DNA of 64,000 nucleotides, from NCBI RefSeq assembly GCF_031755915.1, contig NC_083389.1, positions 13,943,001-14,007,000 on the forward strand, written 5' to 3'. This document shows positions 11,840 to 24,800 of this stretch, in pieces. The translations under genes were made by a program, and so were the position numbers. Within the stretch, counting starts at the first letter, position 1. Each line of letters begins with the position of its first letter. A model generated the notes under the pieces. The model did no database searches. It was not told where the DNA came from and saw only the letters and a program-made list of their open reading frames with translations. The stretch is from Ziziphus jujuba (lineage: Eukaryota; Streptophyta; Magnoliopsida; Rosales; Rhamnaceae).

Positions 11840-14800
11840 GGTATTATCACAATTTGGCTACAGCTTCAATGACTGCCGTTAACTCCGCAAGTATGTAGAG
11901 GCCCCCAATAAACGTGGTCTGAGCTTCTTGCTAAAAAATGCCAACAGATGTCCATCTTGCATCAGCACCCCACCAAGTCCCACACTGGAAGTATCTGTTT
12001 CCACAACAAATGTCTTTGAAAAATCTAGTAAACGTAAAACAGGAGTTTCGGTCATGACCTATTTAAGCTTCACAAATGCTTTGGTTGCTTCTGCTGTCCA
12101 GTAGAAGTGGTCTTTTTTTAAGAGCTCTGTAAGTGGAGCAGCGATGGTAGCATAGTGAGCGACGAAGTGGCGATAGTATCCCGTGAGGTCAAGAAAACCC
12201 CTTAACTATTTAAGGTTCGTAGGTTGGGGCCAGCTGGTCATTGCTTCAGTGTTGGCTAGGTCGGCCTTGACTCTTTCACTTGAAACTAGGTGTCTTAAGT
12301 ATTCGATTGATCGCTAGAAAAATTGACATTTACTTCCTTTGGCAAAAAAATTATGTTCTACAATGCATTGCAACACCAACTGCAGATGAGTAACATGCTC
12401 AATCAAGCTTCTACTGTAAACAAGGATGTCATCGAAAAATACGATTACGAACTTTCAAAGGAATGGTTGAAGACTTGATTCATAGCTGCCTGGAACGTAG
12501 ACGGAGCATTGGATAACCTGAAAAGCATCACTACAATTTCATAATGGCCTTCATGGGTTTGGAACGCTGTCTTATGCACATCTCAATGGTCCACTCGAAT
12601 TTGGTTATACTCGGCTCGAAGATCCAGTTTAGAGAATACTACTGCCCCTCCTAGTTCATCGAAAAGTTCATCTATGGTTGGAATTAGAAAGCGATCCTTG
12701 ATTGTTATCCCATTAAATGCCCTTTAGTCAACATAAAATCGCCATGAACCATCCTTTTTTTTTTTTTTTTTTAACCAACAGCACGGGAGAGGAGTAAGGA
12801 CTCTTACTTGGCCGAATGAATCCATAATCTAGCATTTCTTTGACCAATTTTTCCATGACATCTTTCTGGGAATAAGGGTATTGGTAAGGTCTCATGTTGA
12901 TTAAAGCCGAGCCTGGTTGCACATGAATCTGGTGGTCAATATTGTGGACCGGTGGTAATTGCTTTGGCTCTGCGAAAGCTTTCCAGTACTGGTGTAATAT
13001 TCCTTTTCCCTCGGGTGTCAAGGTTTCCTCCATTCGGTCCATTTCATCAAGCTGTGACTCAGTCTCCATAATTGCTAAATTGGGAGTTGCTGATAACCTG
13101 TAAATCCCACTCACTTCTCCTTCAAAAAGCAATGCTCGGAATTAAGTGAAAGTGACTTGGCGAGTGGAAAGTTCTTTGCTGCCTGCTAACTTCACTTGCC
13201 GGCCGTTCCATTGGAACTCCATGGTCAATTCATTGTGGTCATGAAGTCAAGGTCCAAAAGTTCTCAGCCATTGCATGCCTAGTACCACATCCAAGCCCCA
13301 ATTGGTAGAACATCTAAGCCCACCTCCAACCGAATCCCCTGCATCTCCAACTCCATACCCACACATTTCTTATAACACAGCAAGAACTGGCCATTCCCCA
13401 TATACACTCTAAACCTCCTAGTTTCTTCCCATTTAAGGTCCAGTTTTTCAACCAAGGCTTCTTGTATGAAATTATTGTTACTACCCATGTCAATGAGGAC
13501 TTCCAAAGTTTCCATTCGATGCTTAGCCATAATTCAAAATATTCGAGGACTCACAAAATTTGAGAGAGTATTGAGGCTTACCTCTAGTTCTTCCTCGGGC
13601 ACGGTGTCGTCTTTGGCCAGTTCAAATTCGTCCATTCCCATGCCTTCCTCTTCATCTCCACACATAAGCAACACCCTATTTTTGCACTTATGATTGCTAT
13701 GGTATTTTTCATCACAGCTGAAATAGAGTCCCTTCTCCCTCTTTTCCTACAGCTCTGCTGGTGACAGGTGTTTGATTGGGATTTTGGAATCCCCGAATGG
13801 AGGAGTTCCTAATCGAGTGACAGGGGCAACCCCCACAGGACTGTGAGATCTTGGTTTGTACGCAGCAAAGACCCACCCATGCTTACCCGTGCGAGTGAAT
13901 CTAGTGTTCGAAATCCATCTTTCCTTTAGAGTCCCAACAAATCCTCATTCCTATCCTCAAAGATCTACGCCTTTGCCATGGCATCAACCAAGTCATAGGG
14001 GCGAGCCATCAGTAGCTCCCTGCAAATCTCAATTTTGCAATCCCCAAGCAAAAAAATTGAGAAACATAGACTTAAGTACACCTGTAATTCTAGTCATGCG
14101 GCTTTCGAATTCAGCTCGGTAGTGAGAGACGTTGCCTGTTTGTATCAATTTGGCAATTCTCTCAAGCGGATCGTCATAAATCGAAGCTCCAAACTGTTTG
14201 CAGAGTTCATGGATGAACACATCCCAACTAGCTAGTGAACCACTCTTCTCCATCCACTGATGCCACATGGAAGGCCCGTGCGCCCAACCTGGCTATGGGC
14301 TGCCCTTGAGCTGCGCTGGACTAGTGTGTTCATGACCGTCGTTCCAACTTCTTGGTGTAGTTAAGAGAACTGAGACAGGCGCTGTTCGGTGGCTGCCATA
14401 TGCTGCTCCAAAAGAGAAGAGAACTTGGTGAGCTGGTCGTCGGCATGCTGTTTGAAGCTCGCCTCCATGGCCTTCATGATCTTGGCAAGTTCTTCGTTTT
14501 TCATGCCTCTCAATGAAAGCACCAGTGATAGCAATATAAAGGAAATGTACTCTCCGAGTTAGTGCCAAACTCCTCTCAATTAATTCTTCCAAATTCAACA
14601 TAACCTCCAATTTACAATCCCACAGCTTTATATAGTTCTCAAACAGAAATATTGTAGATAAAAGAATAAAAGGAAATAGCAAAATTGCAAATGGAATAAC
14701 AGAAATCAGTTATAGGATGGGGAATTCCGCAAAACTCTCAATGCTGCCCTGACATCATGAAATCCTTGAGCTAGCGTGGCTTCACACGTTTCCTACTCTC

Positions 14801-15000
14801 TCGATGGTTGCCTGTCTCTCCAACACTCCTTTTCCAAATTCCTTCTGCTTTCTTGTTGATCCCAGCTTTAGAACGACTTCCTTCTCCAGTCGTTTTATTT
14901 TGAGTGTCATCATATAACTTTTCCTTTTGGGCCTTAGCAATAGCCCACTTACCCATTTGCTCCTGGACCTGTTTATTATCCAAAATAATTTCAGCCTGCT
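11840..15000 (-). mobile_element. decayed Ty3/gypsy retrotransposon
   Basis: Read on the minus strand, the order is gag, protease, reverse transcriptase. A gag-like block lies at 14268-14029 (WDVFIHELCKQFGASIYDDP, ESRMTRITG). An aspartic-protease-like block lies at 13530-13279 (VLIDMGSNNNFI; the usual DSG is DMG). The reverse transcriptase N-part lies at 13132-12760 (VQPGSALINMRPYQYPYSQK, MLDYGFIRPSKSPYSSPVLL). RT/RNase H-like coding follows down to about 11860 with many stops and frameshifts. An A/T tract at 12760-12772 breaks the RT frame. LTRs were not delimited; a degenerate primer-binding-like motif may lie near 14520. The gag-protease-RT order and RT motifs support Ty3 rather than copia. 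Confidence 0.75.
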
Positions 15001-15354
15001 TAACATATTAGAATGCAGAGGCCCATGAAGCCAACTGTGGCTGAGATCAAGGCTTTCCACATGTCCGATTTCCATGTTGCATGAAACACCATCCCAATAG
15101 CAGCAGTCCTTTTCCGCCTTCCAATACTTCATCTTCGGATAACTATTATTTAACAAATAATAATCATATGGAACGTCTGCAAACTCATGTTTGAATTGCA
15201 AGAAAGTAGAGGCTTGGTCTGGGAGGCATAATGTTTTGTAAAAGGAAGTGGTAGAGGCATTATCGATATTGAAAGAGTGTGAAACAAAGAAACAACATGA
15301 GGTCATGAGAAGAAGTATGATGGCATATCGAATGTGGCAATTCATCGTCTTCAT
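15000..15354 (-). pseudogene. LRR receptor-like protein, N-terminal fragment
   Basis: The frame starts at ATG 15354 with a hydrophobic signal peptide (IILLLMTSCCFFVSHS). An LRRNT_2-type cap follows, with LPDQASTFLQFKHEF and the hallmark WKAEKDCCYWDGVSC, then the first leucine-rich repeat (GHVESLDLSHSWLHGPL). Family members run to 900-1000 residues with many repeats and a C-terminal membrane helix. Here homology stops after about 120 residues at LSRLK, where unrelated sequence leading into the Ty3 relic takes over. These proteins normally sit in the plasma membrane and act in immunity or development. This copy cannot encode a complete receptor. Its upstream region is duplicated at 11220-11720. 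Confidence 0.75.
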
Positions 15355-16185
15355 TTTAGGCTTTTAGCATAATGATCTATGAAACAGAGTCAGTATGAGT
15401 CAGTATTCTGAGGGTTGTGTGGAGCTCTCTATATATAAAGCTTTATTTATTTGCTAATATAAAAAAAAAGTTTTTATTTTAATGGTTTCAGACCTTTGTA
15501 AATGTAAATGTAAATCTTGACCAATAGAAAAAGCATTCTTCTATAGTTTCTTGCTTCGGTTTACCTCTATTTTTGCCATTGATATTTTTATCTATTTCAA
15601 AATTTTTATATATAATGCAGAGTCTGAAGAAAAATAAAATAAATAAAATAATTGGAATAACGAAATTAAAGTGTTGAAAGTTTACCACATATACTAACAC
15701 CATATGAAAGAGTGAAAAGTCTTGGATATCATAGCTAATACAAATAGTGAAGCTTCAATTCTTCAAGGACTATTTTTGGGGTCTTCGTTACAGCCAATAT
15801 GTTAATTAATTTGGAGTGTCCATTGTGCTGAGTGAGAGGCTGACATGATCGAAAGAATATCTATATTAGTATTTGGAGAAAATAGCCGTGTATAGCAAGT
15901 TAGGTGTAAATTTGTAAATTTACATTATTTTATTTTAAATTTTACATTATATTTTTATAAACAAGTCCATGTTATATACTCACTGTACGGACTAGGAAAT
16001 GTGAATAAAATATTTGAGTCACATAATACCATTTAAATATATTTGTTGGATTACTAGATGAGTACTTTTTTTTTTCGGATCCGTACATCTTCCAATAATA
16101 TTACATAATGCTAAATCATTTTGAAAAATGATTTCCACAGTTGATTATGAATTTCTATTGCAGCCGTACAGAAAACACACCACAT

Positions 16186-18107
16186 GCCCATCAACCTTTT
16201 ATTTGGGCTTGAAGATCGAGATTGGGAAGGACAATGAGGTAAATTTGTGCCCATCTCTATCTTTTGGGCCTAAAAGAAATATATCAACTCTTAACCCAAA
16301 AAAAAAAAAAAAAAAAATGTTAAGCAAATGAACAACGGGGCCATCTCGCCATCTTTGAATCAGTTTCTCTCAATCTCTCTATGTAATTTCCCTTTCTTTC
16401 TCTTTTTATATGCATTTTTGGGGGGGTCAAATAATCGTGCAAGTTAATTTCTTGATCAAAACGTTTCAGAGGGGAAAGAATTAGAATTTGACTGATACTA
16501 TGCATGGGTTAGATGCATTTCGTAGAACAGTTGGTTTGTGCCTGATGATGAACTAAAAGCTTCAATTAGTCGGTTGCTGAAGGAGGTTTTAGAGTTGATC
16601 CAAACCATTTTGTGAAACCACTTCATTTGTAATTGTGGATGAATTATGGTTGTCAATGCCATAAATATTGTGTTTCTTGGTGCCGTTTTTCTCTTCAATT
16701 GCAGCTCTAGTTGTTGTGAAAGGAATACAGTGTTGGTTAATTGAGACAGAACTTAATGTTTCCTCACACTAGTCTTAATTTGTAATATATAGTATACCCT
16801 TTCTGTTAGCAATAAATTAAACATACTATTAAGGACTAACTGGATTTTTATTATATTCTTTTCCTCCATCCGTTTTGGGCATTTAAAAAGGATCAAATGT
16901 ATTCGTATGCTGCATTTGATTATAAGTGTTAATGTATACATATATATACGAGGGCGATTCTGTATGGTCTGTTATAGTGATTAGATCAAAGCCCAACATC
17001 ACAGAATTTGAGCCTTCATATATGTAAGACTAAAAATTGATTTATTTCGGCCTTCTAACTATCTGATAAGATGTTCTAGTTTCTACAAAGTATTGGAATT
17101 TATATTATAAGGTCTAATTCGCCGGCATGGCAGTAGATTTCTTTCCTTTATTATTATTATTATTATGTAAATCATTCCATCACTTGGATATTTCTTAGTT
17201 TAGCTTGATTGCCAAGTTGATGTTTTGTATTCTGTGGATCTCATCCATTCAATTTGTGATTTTATTCTCTGACTTCTAGATCTAACACTCTTTGACTTCC
17301 ACAACAAAAATAATAATAATAATAATAATTTAAATACTGAGTCTTTAAGATTTATTCTTCTTTTTTTTCTTTTTTTTGGTTGGAAGTGGGTTTAATGGAG
17401 AAAAAGATTTGGTACTTTCTTCAGTCTTTCCAACCTTCCACAGAATAATATTTTTTTAGGTTTTTTTTCAGCAATTAAAAAAAAAAAAAAAACTTATTTA
17501 ACCAATTCACTGTTGCCACTTGTTTTCCTCTCTAATATTCCTGTCAAACAACCAATTAGATTCCTTTATGCAAAACGACTTTGGTTTCGTGAGTTTATGT
17601 GTTCATCAACTCTAAGGAATGATCAAATTTTGGTTACTGATCTCATTACCCAAAAAAAATAAAATTTTGGTTACTGATCTCATTACCCAAAAAAAATAAA
17701 ATTTTGGTTACTGATCTCATTACCCAAAAAAAATAAAATTTTGGTTACTGGTCCACGCATGGCCAAGCGTATCGAGTTGCACGTGACCCCCACCGCACAC
17801 TAACATGTCCGCCATAGACGTGTGGGTCCCAGTTCTAACCAAATCAGTCATCCACCATCTATATGCCTACTATTTATTTATTTATTTATTATTTTTTTCC
17901 CTAAACATCTGTATGCCTACTAAAGAATATGATCACATGGACCTGCAATTTCCATACCATATATTTTTAATTTGGCCATCAATAACCCTATTGGTCGGTT
18001 GAAAAATATCTTAATAATAGATCATCGTTCATAATCTTAGTTTATTTAATACTAATAATAAATTTTTCCTTAAAAAAAAATTTCAAACACAGAAATAAAT
18101 GCTCTAA
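16186..18107. repeat. segmental duplication X, copy 2
   Basis: This is the copy of 9776-10945. It differs by an extra segment of about 760 bp (about 16502-17262) placed after tttgactgatactatg, and by a local 37-bp triplication at 17627-17747. No coding sequence is recognised. Confidence 0.8.
17627..17747. repeat. 37-bp tandem repeat, about three copies
   Basis: The unit ttttggttactgatctcatt plus acccaaaaaaaataaaa repeats three times and then continues as a diverged partial copy. Copy 1 of duplication X has only one such unit. Confidence 0.9.
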
Positions 18108-18239
18108 AAAAATAAAATTAAATAAAAAATAGAACACAAATGGGATTCGACAATCCTCACAAGTAGAGGTCTCTATCCTCAGCATTAATGAGAGAGTTAA
18201 GCCATCACGATCACACGTGTGTGTAATTGCCACGAAGAC

Positions 18240-18241
<2 letters not shown>

Positions 18242-18297
<56 letters not shown>

Positions 18298-18298
18298 T
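18242..18298. repeat. (CT)n-(CA)n compound microsatellite
   Basis: An uninterrupted CT run of about 22 units passes directly into a short CA run. Confidence 0.9.
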
Positions 18299-20689
18299 CG
18301 ATTTTTCTGGTTTGTCGTCCGCGTTGAAGAGAGAGAATCAAAAAATTAGTTACGCATCCAAACAAAAGAGAGGAGAGAGAGAGGGAGAGAAGCGCTGACC
18401 GGTCTTTGCTCCGCTTTTGCACGTGCTTCTGTTCATTGCCCCTTTGACCGCCTAATCAAAAACACGCGCATTCCCTCTTCGAGTGGGTGTGTTTGGAGTT
18501 TTGTTTTTAGAAATTCTGTGTTTCATTTTCACATTGAAGGGATGAAGGTCATTTTCTAGTCTTTGTACCAATACCTAATATTTGAAATGAAAAATGAAAT
18601 TAGTCAAAAAGTTTAGAGGAAACAAAAATTAACAACTCCCTCATACCCTTATCATGCCAAAGGTTCATCGATGAATAAATACATATAAAAAAAAATTTTC
18701 ATGTAAAATAAATAAATAAATTAGATAGCAATCACTTATATAAATCTTTTACAATCTATTTAAAAGAAATTATTAAAAATTATTTCAAATAATTATTCTA
18801 AATTAGTTAATTGGTATTTTTTATAAAACCACCAAATAAATGATTTTTCAATAACAAAATCATTATAAAAGTGATTTTATATTTTATTGTCAAATACTAT
18901 ATCAAGTGTTTTTATTTTTTTTAAAGTAATTTTTATCTTTTCAAAATCATTCCTAAACAAGCATTAAATATGTGCATAAATGGAATTCAAATTCCAAAAT
19001 GGAATTGCTCCAAGAAAACATAAGCGGAACAAAAAACACATTTAGAATATTTTTGCTTTTGTCTTAATTCTTGGTAAGTTTGTATGTTTTTTAATTTTTA
19101 TATTTTTAATTTTAATTTGAATTGTACTTCTCTACATATGGGCATGGAGAGGGACTTTTTATCATAAATTGTTACTTATTCATTTAAATTATGTAACCAT
19201 TTTTCTGTAGACAAGTTGCAAATTGTATCAAGAAAAATAGAAAATAAATATAAAAACGAAAACATCAAAACAAGTAGCAGGCTTGATTACAGGTTGCGTC
19301 TAAGAGGGTTCTTGCATACTTGCTAGTTCATTTATCACTTTGTTGGTTTCTTTAGGAGAAAAAACACAACTAAAATGCTACAGCTTAACAAATTTTGTAA
19401 CCATTTTAAATTTCTTAATTTTTGTGAAACCCTTAATTAGTCATTTTTAAAAATTATAATATTAATGATTAAGTATTAATTTTTGTGTAATCCTGCTATA
19501 ATATGGAAAAATAATAATAAAAAAACACCTGTTTAATTTTTTCAATTAATTTTTCTATTACAACATTGTTAAAAATTTGTTAAGACTTAAATGTAACTAT
19601 TAAAGAATTTTAGCTATTTACATTTTAGACCGAAAAGCATATTATATGGTAGTCTAAAATTTCATATAAAATTTCTAATAGTTTTCCCGTTTGCAAATAA
19701 AATTCTAATAATTTCTTCTAAAAAACAAGAAAGAATGAAATATTCAAAATAAAAAAGCCTTACGCCCAAGACCAAGGCGGCGAGTTGTGAAATCCAAACT
19801 AAGGCTGTGGGGTCCACCTAGTGATGCTTATGGGCGTGGCGTCACGTGAAAGGTGTAGTAACTGGGTCCGTTTCATCGTGTGGTGCTGCTGTCCACGCAT
19901 ACATCGCGACTCCTCAAAAACCTATCATGGCCTTACATGTGGGCCTACATCCGGCACGTGCGAAAACTACCATACGTCGACAAAACGACCCAATTAAAAA
20001 AATCCACCAAAAAAATTAAAAAGACAGAGAGAGAGAGAGAGAGTTACCCGGGGAGGCGTTGAGATTGGACACGTGTCGTAGTAACGTCTCGTTCTGAACA
20101 GAGAACGGTTAGGAAACGAGACTCGGACAGAGTAGAATTCCTCGAATCCGTAACGCTTCACAACGTGCTAGCCCTTGCGGCTCTTTTTAGTGAAATGTCT
20201 TACATGCCCCTCTATTTTGTAATTTCATGGATGCTTGTGTGCGCGGTTACGCTTTTGTTCCTGGATTTGGTCCACTGAAAAGCTATAATGCGAAAGATGT
20301 GATTTCCTTTTTGCTTTTTGATTTTCTTTTCATTTTATTATTTTGAAAAATATTTTCTTCCTTATATAGTCCCTAAATATTTTAAGTAAATTCAAAGTTT
20401 TAATTTTTTTTCTTGTTAAATATAAATATAATATACGCATGAACATTACATATAGATTTAATACTTAAAATTTTAGCATAGTTTCATGAAAAACCTCTAA
20501 GGAATTCACTCATTCTTCCTTTTTCTTTTTTTTTTTTTAAGAAAAAAATTAAGTATAGTCTTCTAGAAGTTTATTTTAAAACACAATTTAAAAAGAAGGT
20601 CATATTTATAACATAAATGCTTTTATATGACACAATAAAAATGTTTGTTTTTCTTATGGTTGTATAAGTTTATATTTATTTGTCCCTGC

Positions 20690-20910
20690 AAGGACAGTTG
20701 AAAGCTTAGTGGTAAAAGACTATTTTTTTAGATAGTGATCTCAATTTTTGAATCCCTAACTTGGAATGTCAAAAAAATAATAAAAAAGTTTATATTTATT
20801 TAATAATTACTGTCTATAAAATATTCTATTGCAGAAATAAAGCATTGTGATTTTACGCAATTTGTTTGAATCCTCCCTCACTTTCAATGATAAAAAAAAT
20901 ATAATTTAGA
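20690..20910 (+). mobile_element. possible tRNA-derived SINE remnant(s)
   Basis: The segment has a box-A-like motif (aaagcttagtggtaaaag, about 20701-20718) and, about 30 bases later, a box-B-like motif (tttttgaatccct). A second box-B-like stretch (gtttgaatcctccctcactt) followed by an A-rich tail begins near 20869. This spacing and tail suit decayed SINEs. Ends and target duplications were not resolved. Confidence 0.3.
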
Positions 20911-21851
20911 ATACACAATCTGTCAAATTTAGAATAAAAAATGCAAAAATTGCAAAAACAAATGGCTAGAATTTGTTCGGCCACATGTAAAATATTTATT
21001 TTCAAATTTTCAAAATGAAAAAAAAAAAAAAAAGTACACGAACAAACAAAGCTTTTTATTTGGCCATTTGAGCGTGATAAAATCCTTTATAAAAGATTTC
21101 TTGAAACCTTATTTTAATATTTTTTTCTTTTCCTTCTAATTTTTGCTTTGTGGAATTAAAATTGATTATAAATTTATTACTGTTTTCACGAATTCCTCAA
21201 AACTCCGTTATACTTGTTTACGAGAACTCCGTCTAAAAGCTCTTTTAGCCAAGAATTTCTCCGTTGGAAGAGTGGCAAACTCGTAAAATCAAGAAAATAC
21301 AGGACCAAATAAAGAGTCCACAATATAATAAGCTCACCATCCCCGAGTCCCCCTCCATATTACCCACCCATTCTGGCTTTTTTTTTTTTCAGTATTTTCC
21401 CGGGTCTCATCAATACCACTTCCTGTTAATTAGCGGTTTTCCGGCGACTTATACCCGAATGCATTTTCTTCTGCCCGATCCGACCCGAATATTCCTACAC
21501 GCATAGATCTGATTGAATTCAACGATCTAGTAAAAGACCAAGCTTCATTTTCCTCGTTAGTCGGAGACGACAACTGAATTCTCTATTCTCTTCAAAACGC
21601 TGTCGTTCGCTCCGATTCTTCGTCTTCCCGTACTCATTCGGGTCTGATCATCAGCTCGAAGCAACATCGAAGTCGCCTTGGCCAGAATTGGAGTCTCCGA
21701 TACTTGGTTCTTAATGGATTGAAGTTAAACCTTAAAGTTCATAAGCACTAGCTAGCTCATCTGAATTTTTTTTTTTTTTTTTTGAAAAGCGATTATTGTA
21801 AAAGTGATTTGCATATTTTGGTTGATCGGAGAGTGAGAGTGGGGAGGGGGG

Positions 21852-24800
21852 ATGACGTCGGGGACTCGGCTACCGACATGGAAGGAGAGAGAGAACAACA
21901 AGAGGAGGGAGAGAAGGAGGAGAGCCATAGCGGCGAAGATCTTCGCCGGTCTGAGAATGTACGGAAACTTCAAGCTTCCAAAACACTGCGACAACAACGA
22001 GGTCCTCAAAGCCCTCTGCAACGAAGCTGGTTGGACCGTCGAACCCGACGGCACTACTTATCGTAAGGTAAATTTTAAATTCTCTCATTCGCTCATTTTT
22101 ATTAATTATTTAGAAATTAATTTACGGATGACCATTTTTTTTTTTTTTTTTTGGTTTTATCATTAAAAGCCCCTCCTGAAATACTTCATAAATTGATTTA
22201 AGGAAGAGCAATAATTAGTGCTTTTAACTTTTAATGAGTTAGAAATTTCTTAATTTCCCTTTGTGTAATTGGCATACCCAAGCTAGCTATTATGGAATTA
22301 ATATTTAGAAATTTCTTAATTTCCCTTTGTGTAATTGGCATACCCAAGCTAGCTATTATGGAATTAATATTATTTATCTCCGACTTAGTGGATTGATTAA
22401 TGGGCGAATTAGTTCTTAATCTTGCTGGCATTAATGTTGGATAAGTGAAAATTTTGGCCGGCGCATGTCAGCAACGTGGCGCAATACGTTTTGCTGGGGC
22501 GTCTCCCGACTCACACCGCAAGCAGCGGTCCATGTTAGGAGATGGGTTGTCGGAGATTAATCCAAAACAAGAAAAGTTTTTGTCTAATATGTGCTAATTA
22601 TGATATGAGTCGTGCAAATTAGCAGTGAGAGTCTATTATGGGCCCGAAAATTTTCTTCAGCTTACTTTTTGAAAATTTTCTTTCTTTTTACTGATAACAA
22701 ATGGCTAAAGATTCTTACTTTTTTTTTCTTTTAAATTTGTCGTCGCCGGCGTTCTGTAGATGTAGTGACGACTGTTTGTATACGGGTCTTTCTTTTTACT
22801 TTTACTTTTTCGTTTGTTATATCTTTTACGCGTGAAGTTGAAGATTCTTTTTCTCTCTGCTTCTTGGCTCCCTTTGGCTAAATTTGGTCTAAGAGCCCTG
22901 GGTACCACGTAGATCTCGAGGAGACGAAGATACCCTTCTTTATTTCTAAAAAGCGACAGGTAGAATAGCTATTTTTCTTCTGGGATTTCGAGGATTTTGT
23001 AAGGGTACTTTTGCCAGTCAATTTGGGTCTCTTTTTCACTTTTCAGTGTTGTGACAGATTTAGTTAGTGAACCTTTTACTTTGTTTATGTAACGCACCAG
23101 AGCTTTTTATTTTTTATTTTTTATTTATTTTGGTTAAGTTTTCCATTTCGCAAGTTCTTTATTTCTCATGGTTCCCGTGATAACTCTTCTTTTATGGGTT
23201 ACACTCACATTATTTTATTTGTTTATAGTATATATTGAATAATTTCAAGTCTGAATTCGTTTCGGATGAGTTTGGAGGTATTATGTGAATGTAAAATTAG
23301 CCAAGTAAATATTATGTGTCAATTGAAATGGGTCTATCCTTTTCCCTCTGGATTATTTGTTTGAAACCACTCCATCCCTCTCTGCCCCAACTCAGCCTGA
23401 TGATCGTGCATAAATATTTTTGTGAGAGAGGAGTGTAGCGGTTTCTAAAAGATATAATGGCGTTTTTGGATTTTTTGTAATCTCGGCAGCGAGGTAAATA
23501 TGATTTTATGACATGTTATTACATGAACACATGATTTGTCAGTGGCATGGTTCAGCCTACAAGTTTTGCCAACTTGGACAACATCTTGGACACGTCATCT
23601 TTTGGTACTTTCGACGGAAAAGGAGGTTGTAACCGGCTGATATACTGCTGCTTTTTCCGTTGAAAAGTCAGAATGCAACTTAAACTTTGAAAAGAAAAAG
23701 ATAATGATAAAAAAGAAAGTAGAAAATAAGGAGTAGCGATCACATTATTACTTTGTTTATTGCCTTGATTTCCACACCTACCACAGGAGTAGTGATGCCA
23801 CTTGCATACCACAGATTGACTGATATGGCTGTATATATTGTGTTGTTAATTTTCCCTCTAGTTATAAAACGTTTGAGAGGTCTCTTATATATGTTGCTAC
23901 TTGTTATGGTGTTTTTAGATACTATTTAAGTAAATATTGAGGTCAAGTTTTTGCTTAGAAGGATTATATCAAGATATTGGTATGATGTACAGCTTGTAGA
24001 TAGTTTGGTACTTATCTGGATGGCGATTATAAGTTTTGATATTATTTGACATATCAAATTTCATATTTGAGAATTTGACATGTTTGCATGTTTTACCTTG
24101 GTAATTTGGTTCTTTCTCATATTTAGTATTTGACAGTTAATTGAGAAACTGGCAAATGCCAGGACTGTAGTTTCTGTATGGGTATTAAAATTGTGGTTTT
24201 AGAGGGCCTCAAGTGGGAATGTCCTATAAATAATTTGACAAATGCAATCGTGAAGAAGCCTAATATATACAAACATTGCTTAACTGTCACATAAATAGTT
24301 TAATAAACATTGCTTATTTATTGTTACATCACATGAGATGTATCTAGATTTTGGGCTTGGATATGCAAGATTGAAACAATCATGATTCCCATCTTTGCTT
24401 AATAATCAGACAAATTGTTTTAAACTAATGGATTTGGTGGAAATTCCATTAGTGTGTGGTTGTCCTTAAAATTGATTATTGGAGGTTAAGAGCATTTATT
24501 AATCATGTTTAGATATATGCAGGGATGTAAGCCTGCCGAACGAATGGATGTGGTAGGTGCATCCACTGCAGCAAGTCCATGCTCATCTTTCCATCCAAGT
24601 CCATGTGCTTCCTACAACCCCAGCCCCGGATCTTCGTCTTTCCCAAGCCCTGCATCATCTTCGTATGTTGCTAATCCTAATGGTGATAGCAGTTCCCTCA
24701 TACCATGGCTCAAAAATCTCTCCTCTGCGTCCTCATCAGCTTCCTCTTCCAAACTCCCTCATCTCTACATCCATAGCGGCTCCATAAGCGCTCCTGTCAC

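Larger units (their letters stand above)
18108..21540. other. AT-rich intergenic region upstream of the BES1/BZR1-type gene
   Basis: No gene is seen. It contains a (CT)n run at 18242-18286 followed by (CA)n, and a more GC-rich island at about 19760-20200 with ACGT-core motifs (gtcacgtgaa near 19842, gcacgtgcg near 19954, gacacgtgtcg near 20070). These could be distal regulatory sites. A SINE-like segment lies near 20690. Confidence 0.5.

Noticed and set aside
20690..20790. Possible functional tRNA gene
   Set aside because: Box-like motifs are present but I could not form an acceptor stem or a proper anticodon arm, so a SINE-type relic is more likely.
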